Shown here: piece after piece, positions 45,851 through 54,906 of the stretch
Numbering within the stretch: position 1 is the stretch's first letter
Layout: every line of letters begins with the position of its first letter
Notes under the pieces: generated by a model
Seen by the model: the letters and a program-made list of their open reading frames with translations, nothing else
The model's database searches: none
What the model was told of the DNA's origin: nothing
Position numbers and translations under genes: made by a program
NCBI RefSeq assembly: GCF_014201705.1
Contig: NZ_JACHFA010000002.1
Location: 158,579-222,578, forward strand
Reading direction: 5' to 3'
Origin: Borreliella spielmanii
GTDB lineage: Bacteria; Spirochaetota; Spirochaetia; Borreliales; Borreliaceae
Length of the DNA: 64,000 bases

Positions 45851-46552
45851 TTATTTTACAAATTGTGCTATTTCGTTTTCATTAAATTCAAATATGTTTT
45901 GGAACTCCTCTGTATCGTCTAGTTTAAATGTGTATTCAGGGAATTTAATAATAATTTTTTTGTTTTCAAAGTAAATTATTGCTTGTTGTAAATCAAATAA
46001 TAATTCGTTAGGTAAAATTTTTTCTTTAATTTTTTTTGTAAAAAATGGGAATGCTTCATTTGTTTTAATTATGTCGTCAATATTATGAATATAATTCCCT
46101 TTATCCTGGATGTAATAGCTTCTGTAATTTGTAATAGGACTATCATTGATTTCTTGAGTTGAAATAAGTATTATTGTATAAGTATTGTGCCCATAGTGAA
46201 TTTCATAGTCTATTTTTAAGCTGAATTTTTTATCCTCAGGTTTGAGCTCTTTACTAACAAGATCAAGTCTTTCTACAATTTGGCTTACATATTCATTAAG
46301 CTCAGTATTAAATTCTTCAAGATTTCCTTTTTCTTTTCCTTCAATTATTAATTTAGGTATTCTAATATTGTATTCATAAAATTTTGATTCTTCTTTTGAG
46401 CTCATTGAAGTTAGTATTAAAGAATTCATTTTGCTACTGTTTGAGTCAATATCTTTAAAATTGATCTTAGTTAATTTTTTTGTGCATCCGTTAAAAATCA
46501 TTAATGTAGATATTAACATAAAAGTTGATTTTATTGTTCTTGGACTTAGCAT
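45851..46552 (-). CDS. putative lipoprotein, DUF3298-like (BB0227-like)
   Basis: A 233-residue protein with a signal sequence ending STLMIFNGC, a plausible lipobox, so it is likely lipid-anchored in the envelope. The C-terminal half (YYIQDKGNYIHNIDDII, then KFPEYTFKLDDTEEFQNIF) resembles the DUF3298/RsiV-like fold found in peptidoglycan-sensing or deacetylase-linked proteins. The assignment is by pattern only. Its first codon could instead be the ATG 11 codons in. The M16 peptidase follows 15 bp downstream. Confidence 0.75.
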   Translation of the reverse strand: MLSPRTIKSTFMLISTLMIFNGCTKKLTKINFKDIDSNSSKMNSLILTSMSSKEESKFYEYNIRIPKLIIEGKEKGNLEEFNTELNEYVSQIVERLDLVSKELKPEDKKFSLKIDYEIHYGHNTYTIILISTQEINDSPITNYRSYYIQDKGNYIHNIDDIIKTNEAFPFFTKKIKEKILPNELLFDLQQAIIYFENKKIIIKFPEYTFKLDDTEEFQNIFEFNENEIAQFVK

Positions 46553-46681
46553 ACTATGACTTCTCCCTGCAATATTTATTCTAATCTTGCTATAAGATAT
46601 TATATAATAACCTTGATATGAATTAATATTATTTGTAATTTTGTTTAAAAATTTTACTTAAGACATATCTTAGGAGATAAG

Positions 46682-47959
46682 ATGCTTGATCTTAAATTTA
46701 TTAGAGATAATCTCGATCTTGTTAAGAGTAGTATTAAAGCAAGAGGCCTTGTTTTAGATATTGATAAATTAATTTATCTTGATGATAAGAGAAAAAAAAT
46801 AATTACCAAAATTAGTGAGCTTAATGCAAAAAGAAATGAAAATTCTTATAAAATGCGGGAAAATCTTGATAAGGTTTTGAAAAACTCTTTAATAGAAGGT
46901 GGAAAGATTTTAAAAAAACAACTTATTGATCTAGAAAAAGAGCTTGAAAGAATATCTATTGATTTTGACCTTGAAAATAAGCGCGTACCCAATATTTTGT
47001 CGCCTGATGTTCCTATTGGCAATAGTGAGGAAGATAATTTTGAGATAAAAAAAGTGGGAGTTGTTTCAAAGTTCGATTTTAAGCCAAAAGATCATTTGGA
47101 GCTTGGTAGAGATTTAGATCTTCTAGATTTTGACAGAGCACGTGAGGTTAGTGGAAGTAAATTTTATTATCTTAAAAATGAAGCAGTTTTTTTAGAAATT
47201 GCTCTAATTAATTTCTCTTTGAATAAATTAAGAGAAAAAGGTTTTAATGTTTTTATTACTCCTGATGTTGCAAGAGAGTTTATAGTTGATGGGATTGGTT
47301 TTAATCCTCGCGGGGATGAAAGCAATATTTATAAGATTGAAGATACAGATAAATATCTTGTAGGTACTTCTGAAATTACGCTTGGTGGCTACTATTATAA
47401 TAAAATAATAGATCTCACTTCTCCAATAAAAATGGCAGGATTTTCACATTGTTTTCGAAAAGAAGCTGGAGCATATGGTCAGCTTTCAAAAGGGCTTTAT
47501 AGAGTTCATCAGTTTAGCAAGGTGGAGATGTTTTGTTTTTGTAAAGCAGAAGAATCTTCGGTTATTCATGACGAATTTTTAAGTATTCAAGAGCAAATTT
47601 TTACTGAGCTTGAGATTCCTTATAGGGTTTTAAATATCTGTTCTTTTGATCTTGGTTCTCCAGCTTATAAAAAATATGATATTGAAGCTTGGATGCCTGG
47701 AAGAGATGGTAAAGGTGCTTATGGAGAGATTACCTCAACGTCAAATTGTACAGATTATCAATCAAGAAGGCTTAAGATTAGATATAAAGATCAAGATGGG
47801 CAAAATAAATTTGCACATATGGTAAATGGAACAGCAATAGCTACAACGAGAGTTATTATTTCTATACTAGAAAACTTTCAGGATGAAAAGGGAGGAGTTA
47901 GAATTCCTAAAAGTTTGGTTAAGTATACAGGTTTTGATTACATTCCTTTTAAGAATTAG
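46682..47959 (+). CDS. serS: seryl-tRNA synthetase
   Basis: A 425-residue class II synthetase. The N-terminal tRNA-binding coiled coil (about 30-110) is followed by the catalytic core. Motif 2 is [20 protein letters not shown], the serine-binding region is [12 protein letters not shown], and motif 3 is [17 protein letters not shown]. Length is normal. The ATG follows TAGGAGA. The last 11 bp overlap the convergent dus gene. Confidence 0.97.
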   Translation: MLDLKFIRDNLDLVKSSIKARGLVLDIDKLIYLDDKRKKIITKISELNAKRNENSYKMRENLDKVLKNSLIEGGKILKKQLIDLEKELERISIDFDLENKRVPNILSPDVPIGNSEEDNFEIKKVGVVSKFDFKPKDHLELGRDLDLLDFDRAREVSGSKFYYLKNEAVFLEIALINFSLNKLREKGFNVFITPDVAREFIVDGIGFNPRGDESNIYKIEDTDKYLVGTSEITLGGYYYNKIIDLTSPIKMAGFSHCFRKEAGAYGQLSKGLYRVHQFSKVEMFCFCKAEESSVIHDEFLSIQEQIFTELEIPYRVLNICSFDLGSPAYKKYDIEAWMPGRDGKGAYGEITSTSNCTDYQSRRLKIRYKDQDGQNKFAHMVNGTAIATTRVIISILENFQDEKGGVRIPKSLVKYTGFDYIPFKN

Positions 47960-48956
47960 AATTTAGTATTGTTTCTGGCAGTGTTTCTATAGCTTTTAGT
48001 AATATTTCATGTTTTCTTAAGTTTTTTGGAAATGGTGCTGTTAAATTTTGTCTAAATTTTTTAGCGCCTTCTTTGGAAAATGTTATTCCCATAAGATGCT
48101 TGAATAATACATTTATTGACAAATAATTTTCGTATTCTTTAATATATTCTACCATTTTCATTAATATGTCTTTTCTTGTAAGAATTTTATCAGTTTCGTT
48201 TAGAAATTCTCTTGACGCGTTTGCAATAAAGTATGGATTTTCAAAAGCACTTCTTCCAATCATGACAGAATCCACAGCAGATAAGTGTTTTTTAATTTGT
48301 TCTAAGTTGTTAATTCCTCCATTTATTTCAATAAACAAATTTTTATTCTCGTTTTTGAGCTTATATACAAATTCATGTTTTAATTTTGGAATATTTCTAT
48401 TATTTTTCGGAGAAAATCCTTTTAATATTGCAACCCTTGCGTGTACAATAAAATTTTTAATACCAAAATCCGAGATTATTTTGACAAAGCTTTTTACCTC
48501 AGAGTAACTTTCATTTTTGTAATCACTAGGTAAAAGTCTTATACCCAATCTATGTTTAATCGAAATAGGCTTATTTGTATTTTCTTTCATTGTTTTTAAA
48601 ATTTTACCTACTTGATCGGCTTTGCTCATTAGACAAGCTCCATAATTTGCATTTTGGATTTTTAGAGATGGACATCCAACATTAAGGTTGTATTCATCAA
48701 AATTAAAGTGTTTTTCAAGAATTTGAATGGCTTTAAGAGCATCATTTTTACAGTTTGTTGCTATTTGGATTGCAATTGGGGATTCTATGGGTGTTTGCTT
48801 TACAATTTTTTTTACATCACCCATAATTATTGATTTTGCAGAAATCATTGGGGTATATAATGTAACTTTTTTCGATAAAAGTCTTATTAAATATCTAAAA
48901 TGCTCGTCTGTAATGTTTACCATTGGAGCTATTGATATTTTCCGATTTATTAACAT
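47949..48956 (-). CDS. dus: tRNA-dihydrouridine synthase
   Basis: A 335-residue flavoenzyme reducing uridine to dihydrouridine in tRNA D-loops. The TIM-barrel patterns are seen: [17 protein letters not shown] at the N-terminus, [20 protein letters not shown] with the catalytic Cys in [27 protein letters not shown] and [12 protein letters not shown]. It resembles the DusA group. It appears to be the only Dus gene in this window. It is convergent with serS and divergent from the decayed gene. Confidence 0.93.
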   Translation of the reverse strand: MLINRKISIAPMVNITDEHFRYLIRLLSKKVTLYTPMISAKSIIMGDVKKIVKQTPIESPIAIQIATNCKNDALKAIQILEKHFNFDEYNLNVGCPSLKIQNANYGACLMSKADQVGKILKTMKENTNKPISIKHRLGIRLLPSDYKNESYSEVKSFVKIISDFGIKNFIVHARVAILKGFSPKNNRNIPKLKHEFVYKLKNENKNLFIEINGGINNLEQIKKHLSAVDSVMIGRSAFENPYFIANASREFLNETDKILTRKDILMKMVEYIKEYENYLSINVLFKHLMGITFSKEGAKKFRQNLTAPFPKNLRKHEILLKAIETLPETILNSNS

Positions 48957-49026
48957 TACATAATATGTTAGAATAAACGAGTTAATTTAACAATTATTTA
49001 TTCTTGTTTTTATAGGGAATTATTAT

Positions 49027-49542
49027 ATGGTTGGAAAAAAAGGTTTATTTTTTTATTAATTTTCCTAACATTGTCAATTATAATTTCTTATGGAATAAAA
49101 AATGTTGGCACTAAGAATAGCAATTATATTGCAAAGGGTATAAGCGGAAAAGTAATCCCCTTAACATCTTAGAGTTAAAATTTAGAATGTAATTTGAATG
49201 GCGATATGTTTGATGGCTGCATTAAAGTAAATAATTTAATCTTAGATAAGATTGAAAGTTTTTTTATTAAATGTAAATTTGGTAAAGACTATATAAAAGT
49301 AGGGTTTATAAATTTTAGTGAGTAAAGTTATAAAAACTCTCATTATAGGTACGGTATGTATGTTTAATAAAATCAATGTAATGACCGAAATGCTAACATA
49401 TTTGATCGGAAGTGTACAATTGAGAGCTTTGGAATTTGTAAAATATTCTGATTCCAAATTAAGTAAAGTCAAAAATGCAAATCAAAAATACTTTAACTTA
49501 TTTTTTAAGGATTGTTGCGACGTTTCTTATTATTTAGATTAA
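49027..49542 (+). pseudogene. decayed small exported-protein gene upstream of pgl
   Basis: From ATG 49027 the frame breaks at a 7-base A tract (49035-49041). One more A would join MVGKKR to a hydrophobic segment (FIFLLIFLTLSIIISYGI) and run to PLTS. Two stops follow in that frame, after which it stays open for about 40 codons (CNLNGDMFDGCIKVNN to INFSE). A +1 frame then carries on for 74 codons to 49542. No SD precedes the second part. Together this reads as one former gene of about 165 codons with several lesions. The product family is not recognised. This accounts for most of the 606-bp gap between dus and pgl. Confidence 0.6.
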
Positions 49543-49562
49543 TATGTATTAAAGGAAATTAA

Positions 49563-50270
49563 ATGGAGTTTTTATATTCTGATGAAGAGAATAATTTAAA
49601 AAATAGATTTTTTGATTTTTTTAATATGAATATAGATCAGGATAAATATGCAAGTATTGGAATTTGTGGTGGTAGAAGCATAATTACTTTTTTAAGTGTT
49701 TTTCTAAAACAAAATTTTTCTTTTAAAAGATCACATTTTTTTTTAGTTGATGAACGGTGTGTTCCATTAAATAATGAGAATAGTAATTATAATCTTTTAA
49801 GTAAAAATTTTTTTTCCAAAATGGTTGATAAAAATTTAATAAGCATTTCCAAATTTCATGCTTTTGTTTATAACGAGACAGACGAAACTACATCTATTCA
49901 TGACTATAATATTGAATTTAATTCTAGGTTTAATATTTTTGATTTTATTTTAGTTTCTGTTGGTGAGGATGGTCATATTGCATCGCTTTTCCCTTCAAGA
50001 AAACTGTTGTTCTCAGATGTAGAAGGTTATCAGTATGAGTACAATTCTCCCAAATTTCCTACTAAAAGAATAAGCTTGACTCCAAAATCTTTATTTAATG
50101 CAAAGGCCGTTGTTTTGTTATTTATGGGCCTTGATAAAAAGTGTGCTTTAGAAAAATTTTTAGGCTTTAATAGTTCTATCAATGAATGTCCAGCTAGACT
50201 TCTCAAAGAGCATCCCAATTTATTAGTTCTTACAAATATTAAAAGAGATAAAAGTTATGAAGGATCCTAG
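49563..50270 (+). CDS. pgl: 6-phosphogluconolactonase
   Basis: A 235-residue enzyme of the oxidative pentose phosphate pathway hydrolysing 6-phosphogluconolactone; in Borrelia this is a main NADPH route. Family motifs are IGICGGRSIITFL, FFLVDERCVPLNNENSNYN and LVSVGEDGHIASLFP. RISLTPKSLFNAK is a further match. The ATG follows AAAGGAAA. The end overlaps the fliG1 start by 14 bp. Confidence 0.94.
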   Translation: MEFLYSDEENNLKNRFFDFFNMNIDQDKYASIGICGGRSIITFLSVFLKQNFSFKRSHFFLVDERCVPLNNENSNYNLLSKNFFSKMVDKNLISISKFHAFVYNETDETTSIHDYNIEFNSRFNIFDFILVSVGEDGHIASLFPSRKLLFSDVEGYQYEYNSPKFPTKRISLTPKSLFNAKAVVLLFMGLDKKCALEKFLGFNSSINECPARLLKEHPNLLVLTNIKRDKSYEGS

Positions 50271-51474
50271 GCTTTCTAAGTATAAAAATGTTAAAAATTT
50301 AAGCAAAAAAACCGTTGAAGAAATTGATACTTTAAGTTTAAATAAAAATTTTTCTGATTCAGAGATTCAAGGCTCTATGCTTAAATCCTGGATAAGTCTT
50401 ATTAAGGGTAATAAAAATAAAGCACCTATTGAGTCTAAGTCTAATAATATTAATGATTTAAAGCCAGGGTTTATTCGCAAAGAGAGTAAGGTTACAAAGA
50501 TTGCAAAATATTTTTTGGCTATTGGGCTTGAAAAATCCGCAAAGATTATGTCCGAGCTTGATGATTCGGATATAATTTTAATTACTAAAGAAATTTCAAA
50601 GATTAATTATATTTCTCCAGAAGAAAAAGATCGCATTATTAAAGAATTTGAAGAATTGCTAAGAAATGAAAAAAAGTATGTTAAAGTTGGTGATAACTTT
50701 GCTTATGAATTATTGAATAAAACGTTGGGGAAATCTAAAGCAAAATCAATTTATAAAAAAGTTACTGGCAATGATATTTTTATTCCTTTTGATTATTTAT
50801 CTGAAATTGAACATGAACAACTTTGGGCATTAGTTAAAGATGAAAATATTAAAACACTTGTTATATTATATAATTATTTAAATAAAGATCAAAAAAAATA
50901 TGTTTTTTCAATGCTAGGAGAAGAGAATAGAAGAGAATTTGTAAAAGATCTTGCTAAACCAAGGCAATTAAGTATGGAGACAATAGAGGCAATTTCAAAT
51001 AAACTTAAGGATAGATTTAAGATGCAAGGGAGGCTTAAGACAGATAAACTTGATGGATCTAAAATACTTGTTGATATTTTAAGCTATATGGATTCTAATG
51101 AGGAGAAAAATCTGCTTAATAAGATTAATATGCAGGATTTAAATCCTGCTGTGGACAGTGAAATTCGAGAAAAAATATTTGATATCAATGTAATATTGAG
51201 AATAATGGATAACGACCTTCATAATATTTTAAGAGAGTTTACAGACAAAGAGATTGCAATTATTATTAAAGATAAAACCGATGAGGTTAGAGATAAAATG
51301 CTTTCAAATGTTTCAAAAAGGCGTAAAGAAATTATTTTAGATGAAGAAGCTTTTTTAGGGAAAATAAGCAAAAAAGATTTAAAAATTATGACACTATCTT
51401 TTATTAATTATATTAAAAATTTAACTTTAAAAGGTGATTTAACAATATATAGAAAAAATGAGGAATTTATTTAA
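50257..51474 (+). CDS. fliG1: flagellar switch protein FliG homologue (FliG1)
   Basis: A 405-residue FliG-family protein. An unusual basic N-terminal extension of about 80 residues precedes the FliG-type helical domains (KYFLAIGLEKSAKIMSELDD, ISPEEKDRIIKEFEELL). The C-terminal torque domain (REFTDKEIAIIIKDKTDEV) is present with its charged helix. Borrelia has two FliG proteins; FliG1 is the divergent one, reported to sit at one cell end and to affect swimming in viscous media rather than being the main switch protein (from memory). It sits between pgl and alaS, away from flagellar operons. Confidence 0.88.
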   Translation: MKDPRLSKYKNVKNLSKKTVEEIDTLSLNKNFSDSEIQGSMLKSWISLIKGNKNKAPIESKSNNINDLKPGFIRKESKVTKIAKYFLAIGLEKSAKIMSELDDSDIILITKEISKINYISPEEKDRIIKEFEELLRNEKKYVKVGDNFAYELLNKTLGKSKAKSIYKKVTGNDIFIPFDYLSEIEHEQLWALVKDENIKTLVILYNYLNKDQKKYVFSMLGEENRREFVKDLAKPRQLSMETIEAISNKLKDRFKMQGRLKTDKLDGSKILVDILSYMDSNEEKNLLNKINMQDLNPAVDSEIREKIFDINVILRIMDNDLHNILREFTDKEIAIIIKDKTDEVRDKMLSNVSKRRKEIILDEEAFLGKISKKDLKIMTLSFINYIKNLTLKGDLTIYRKNEEFI

Positions 51475-53258
51475 TGACACTTGACAAGTTGCGTAAAAAA
51501 TATATTGATTTTTTTAAATCAAAAAAACATTTTCAAATAATAGGTAAATCATTGGTTCCTGAAAATGATCCTACAGTCCTTTTTAATACAGCCGGTATGC
51601 AGCCCCTTATTCCTTATCTTCTTGGAGAAGTGCATCCATCAGGAGATATGCTTGTTAATGTTCAAAAATGCTTGAGAACGGGCGACATTGATGAGGTTGG
51701 GGATTTAAGCCATTTAACTTTTTTTGAAATGCTTGGAAATTGGTCTCTTGGAGCTTATTTTAAAGAATATTCTGTAAAATGTAGTTTTGAATTTTTAACC
51801 TCTTCTGATTATTTAAATATTCCAAAAGACAGTCTTTATGTGAGTGTCTTTGAAGGTGATCAAGAGATTCCTCGTGATACAGAGACAGCTAAAGTTTGGG
51901 AAAGTTTGGGTATTCCTAAAGATAGAATATATTATCTTTCTAAGGACCATAATTTTTGGGGGCCTGTTGGATCTAAAGGGCCTTGTGGGCCAGATACTGA
52001 AATATATGTAGATACTGGAAAGATTAGGTGTTCTTTTGACTGTAATATTACGTGTTCTTGTGGTAAGTATTTTGAAATTTGGAATAATGTTTTCATGCAA
52101 TACAATAAAGATGAAAATGGTAACTACATAGAATTGGATCGAAAATGTGTCGATACGGGAATGGGGCTTGAAAGGACAATTGCTTTTTTACAGGGTAAAT
52201 CTTCAGTTTATGATACAGATGCATTTATACCTATAATAAAGAGAATAGAATTTATTTCTGGTAAAACTTATGGGCAAAAAGAAGACGACGATAGATGTAT
52301 TAGAATAATTTCTGACCATGTTAAAGCGGCTTGCTTTATTCTTGCTGATAGTTCTGGTATTTTCCCTTCTAATGTGGGTCAAGGATATGTTTTAAGAAGA
52401 CTAATAAGGCGATCGGTTAGATATGCAAAAAAGCTTGGAATAAAATCCTATTTTTTAGCTGATCTTGTTGATTCTGTAGAGACTATTTATAGATCGTTTT
52501 ATAATGAGTTAACAGAAAAAAAAGATTTTATCAAAAAGGAATTGAGCATAGAAGAAGAAAAATTTTTTAAAACTTTATTTCAAGGGGAGCAAGAGTTTAT
52601 TAAAATAACACGAAATTTATCTTCTAAGACTATTCCTGGTGATATTGCTTTTAAACTTTACGATACTTATGGTTTCCCGTATGAATTAACAGAAGAGCTT
52701 GCTTTTGAATATGGCTTTAATATTGATAAGTTAGGTTTTGATGAGTATTTTAAAAAGCATCAAAAGGCTTCAAAGAAAGGGGGAGACAAAGTCTTTAAAG
52801 GGGGGCTTGCTGATTATACTTATGAGACTACCAAGTTACATACGGCAACTCATTTGCTTCATAAGGCACTTCAATTAGTACTAGGTGATCATGTTAAGCA
52901 AAAAGGAAGTAATATTACTGCTGAGCGATTAAGGTTTGATTTTGTTCATTCTAAAAAGATGACAGATGATGAGATAAAAAGAGTTGAAGAGATTGTTAAT
53001 TTACAGATAAAAAACTCTTTATCTGTAAAAAAATCTATAATGGAATTAAGTGAGGCTAGAGAAAAAGGCGCTATGGCTCTTTTTGGAGAAAAATATGATA
53101 ATTTGGTGAGTGTTTACGAAATAGATGGATTTTCACTTGAAGTTTGTGGGGGTCCTCATGTAGAGAATACCAACGAACTTGGTACTTTTAAAATACAAAA
53201 AGAACAATCTTCGTCTTCGGGCATAAGAAGAATAAAAGCTATTTTGATTGATGGATAA
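51474..53258 (+). CDS. alaS: alanyl-tRNA synthetase, C-terminally short
   Basis: A 594-residue class II synthetase. The core motifs are NTAGMQPLIPYL, HLTFFEMLGNWSLGAYFKEY, GMGLERTIAFLQG and VLRRLIRRSVRYAKKLG. The editing domain keeps its zinc ligands: HTATH (about 455) and CGGPH (about 557). The protein ends right after the editing domain (SGIRRIKAILIDG). It therefore lacks the roughly 280-residue DHHA1/C-Ala part of E. coli AlaRS (876 aa). The stop at 53258 is clean, with no open frame remnant visible after it. The ATG overlaps the fliG1 stop by one base. Confidence 0.96.
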   Translation: MTLDKLRKKYIDFFKSKKHFQIIGKSLVPENDPTVLFNTAGMQPLIPYLLGEVHPSGDMLVNVQKCLRTGDIDEVGDLSHLTFFEMLGNWSLGAYFKEYSVKCSFEFLTSSDYLNIPKDSLYVSVFEGDQEIPRDTETAKVWESLGIPKDRIYYLSKDHNFWGPVGSKGPCGPDTEIYVDTGKIRCSFDCNITCSCGKYFEIWNNVFMQYNKDENGNYIELDRKCVDTGMGLERTIAFLQGKSSVYDTDAFIPIIKRIEFISGKTYGQKEDDDRCIRIISDHVKAACFILADSSGIFPSNVGQGYVLRRLIRRSVRYAKKLGIKSYFLADLVDSVETIYRSFYNELTEKKDFIKKELSIEEEKFFKTLFQGEQEFIKITRNLSSKTIPGDIAFKLYDTYGFPYELTEELAFEYGFNIDKLGFDEYFKKHQKASKKGGDKVFKGGLADYTYETTKLHTATHLLHKALQLVLGDHVKQKGSNITAERLRFDFVHSKKMTDDEIKRVEEIVNLQIKNSLSVKKSIMELSEAREKGAMALFGEKYDNLVSVYEIDGFSLEVCGGPHVENTNELGTFKIQKEQSSSSGIRRIKAILIDG

Positions 53259-53299
53259 AAAATTTTATTATTTGTTGATTTATTTTAATAGGAGGCTTT

Positions 53300-54121
53300 A
53301 TGATAAAATCAATTTTGGATTATTTATTGACTTTGCATCCCGTATTATTAGGACTTTTAGGTTCTACTTTCACTTGGTTTACTACAGCTTTTGGAGCAGC
53401 AGCAGTTTTTTTCTTTAGAAAAGTAGATAATAAAATAATGGACGCTATGCTTGGTTTTTCAGCAGGTATTATGATAGCGGCCAGTTTTTTTTCACTTATT
53501 CAGCCGGCTATAGAAAGAGCAGAAGAGCTTGGATACATTACTTGGATACCAGCTGTTTTTGGATTTCTTGTCGGAGCATTTTTTATATATATTGTAGATG
53601 TATTTGTTCCAGATCTTGATAAACTTACTTTTATTGATGAGGATTTAACTAAGCATGGAAAAAAAGATTTTTTACTCTTTACTGCTGTTACTTTGCATAA
53701 TTTTCCAGAAGGATTGGCTGTTGGAGTTGCTTTTGGGGCCTTGGCGTCTAATCCAGATATTCAAACCTTGGTTGGAGCTATGCTTCTTACGCTTGGTATT
53801 GGTATTCAAAATATCCCAGAAGGAGCGGCTATTTCTCTACCTTTAAGAAGAGGTAATGTTGCTCTAATGAAATGCTTTAATTATGGACAAATGTCAGGAT
53901 TAGTGGAAATTGTGGGGGGGCTTATGGGAGCTTATGCGGTTTATTCTTTTACCCGAATTTTACCTTTTGCTTTAGCTTTCTCAGCAGGAGCTATGATTTA
54001 TGTGTCAATTGAACAATTAATACCTGAAGCCAAGAGAAAAGATATTGACAATAAAGTGCCAAGTATATTTGGTGTTATTGGTTTTACATTAATGATGTTT
54101 CTTGATGTTTCATTAGGTTAA
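53300..54121 (+). CDS. bmtA: ZIP-family metal transporter BmtA
   Basis: A 273-residue inner-membrane transporter of the ZIP/GufA family with about eight helices. The metal-site helices carry HNFPEGLAVGVAFG (about 132) and QNIPEGAAISLPL (about 170). In B. burgdorferi this protein is the reported manganese transporter BmtA, needed for infection (from memory). The loop between helices 3 and 4 contains acidic residues (DVFVPDLDKL) instead of the usual His cluster. The ATG follows AGGAGG. It is convergent with pstB, 2 bp apart. Confidence 0.94.
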   Translation: MIKSILDYLLTLHPVLLGLLGSTFTWFTTAFGAAAVFFFRKVDNKIMDAMLGFSAGIMIAASFFSLIQPAIERAEELGYITWIPAVFGFLVGAFFIYIVDVFVPDLDKLTFIDEDLTKHGKKDFLLFTAVTLHNFPEGLAVGVAFGALASNPDIQTLVGAMLLTLGIGIQNIPEGAAISLPLRRGNVALMKCFNYGQMSGLVEIVGGLMGAYAVYSFTRILPFALAFSAGAMIYVSIEQLIPEAKRKDIDNKVPSIFGVIGFTLMMFLDVSLG

Positions 54122-54123
54122 AA

Positions 54124-54906
54124 TTATCCAAATTTTCCACTGATATATTCTTCGGTTTTAGTATTTTTAGGATTAAAGAATAGCTCATCAGTTGAACTTT
54201 CTTCTTCAATGCATCCGTTAAGGAAAAATGCGGTTCTATCAGATATTCTTCCGGCTTGTTGCATGTTATGAGTTACAATAATTATTGTGTAACTTTCTTT
54301 TAAGTTTATTATTAGTTCTTCAATTTTACCTGTTGATATTGGATCGAGTGCAGAGGTAGGTTCATCCATTAATATTACATTTGGTTCTATTGCAAGAGTT
54401 CTTGCGATGCAGAGTCTTTGTTGTTGACCTCCTGAGAGACTTAAGGCATTTGTATTAAGTTTATCTTTAACTTCTTCCCAGAGTGCAGATTTTTTTAATG
54501 ATTGTTCTACTATTTCATCTAAACTTTTTTTATCTTTTATTCCATGAATTTTTGGGCCATAGCTTATATTGTCGTAGATAGACATTAAAAATGGGTTAGG
54601 AGTTTGGAATACCATTCCTATTTTTCTTCTAAGTTCTAGGATGTCGAAATTATTTGAATAAATGTTTTTTCCCTCATATATTATATTGCCTTCTATTTTA
54701 ATGCCTTCAACAAGGTCATTCATTCTGTTGAGAGTTCTCAAGAATGTTGATTTGCCACAGCCAGATGGGCCTATTAAAGCAGTAATACTATTTTTTAGTA
54801 TTTTAATATTTATTTCGTTTAAAGCCTTAAAGTCTGTATAAAATAGATTTAGATTTTCTGTTTCTATTATAGTTTCATTTTTTGGTTTATCTTTTTCTTT
54901 TACCAC
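54124..54906 (-). CDS. pstB: phosphate ABC transporter ATPase PstB
   Basis: A 260-residue ABC ATPase powering phosphate import. Walker A is GPSGCGKST (46-54), the signature is [16 protein letters not shown] (about 155) and Walker B is [13 protein letters not shown] (about 175). The PstB-type pattern [11 protein letters not shown] is present. It is directly adjacent to pstA, and it closes the pstS-pstC-pstA-pstB unit. No phoU-like gene follows. Confidence 0.96.
   Translation of the reverse strand: MVKEKDKPKNETIIETENLNLFYTDFKALNEINIKILKNSITALIGPSGCGKSTFLRTLNRMNDLVEGIKIEGNIIYEGKNIYSNNFDILELRRKIGMVFQTPNPFLMSIYDNISYGPKIHGIKDKKSLDEIVEQSLKKSALWEEVKDKLNTNALSLSGGQQQRLCIARTLAIEPNVILMDEPTSALDPISTGKIEELIINLKESYTIIIVTHNMQQAGRISDRTAFFLNGCIEEESSTDELFFNPKNTKTEEYISGKFG

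Noticed and set aside
49242..49472. 76-codon minus-strand frame in the dus-pgl gap
   Set aside because: It overlaps the plus-strand relic, starts without an SD and shows no protein pattern; the plus-strand reading explains the region better.
49318..49542. 74-codon plus-strand frame taken as an intact gene
   Set aside because: It begins with GTG without an SD and directly continues the broken upstream frame, so it is more likely the 3' part of the decayed gene.
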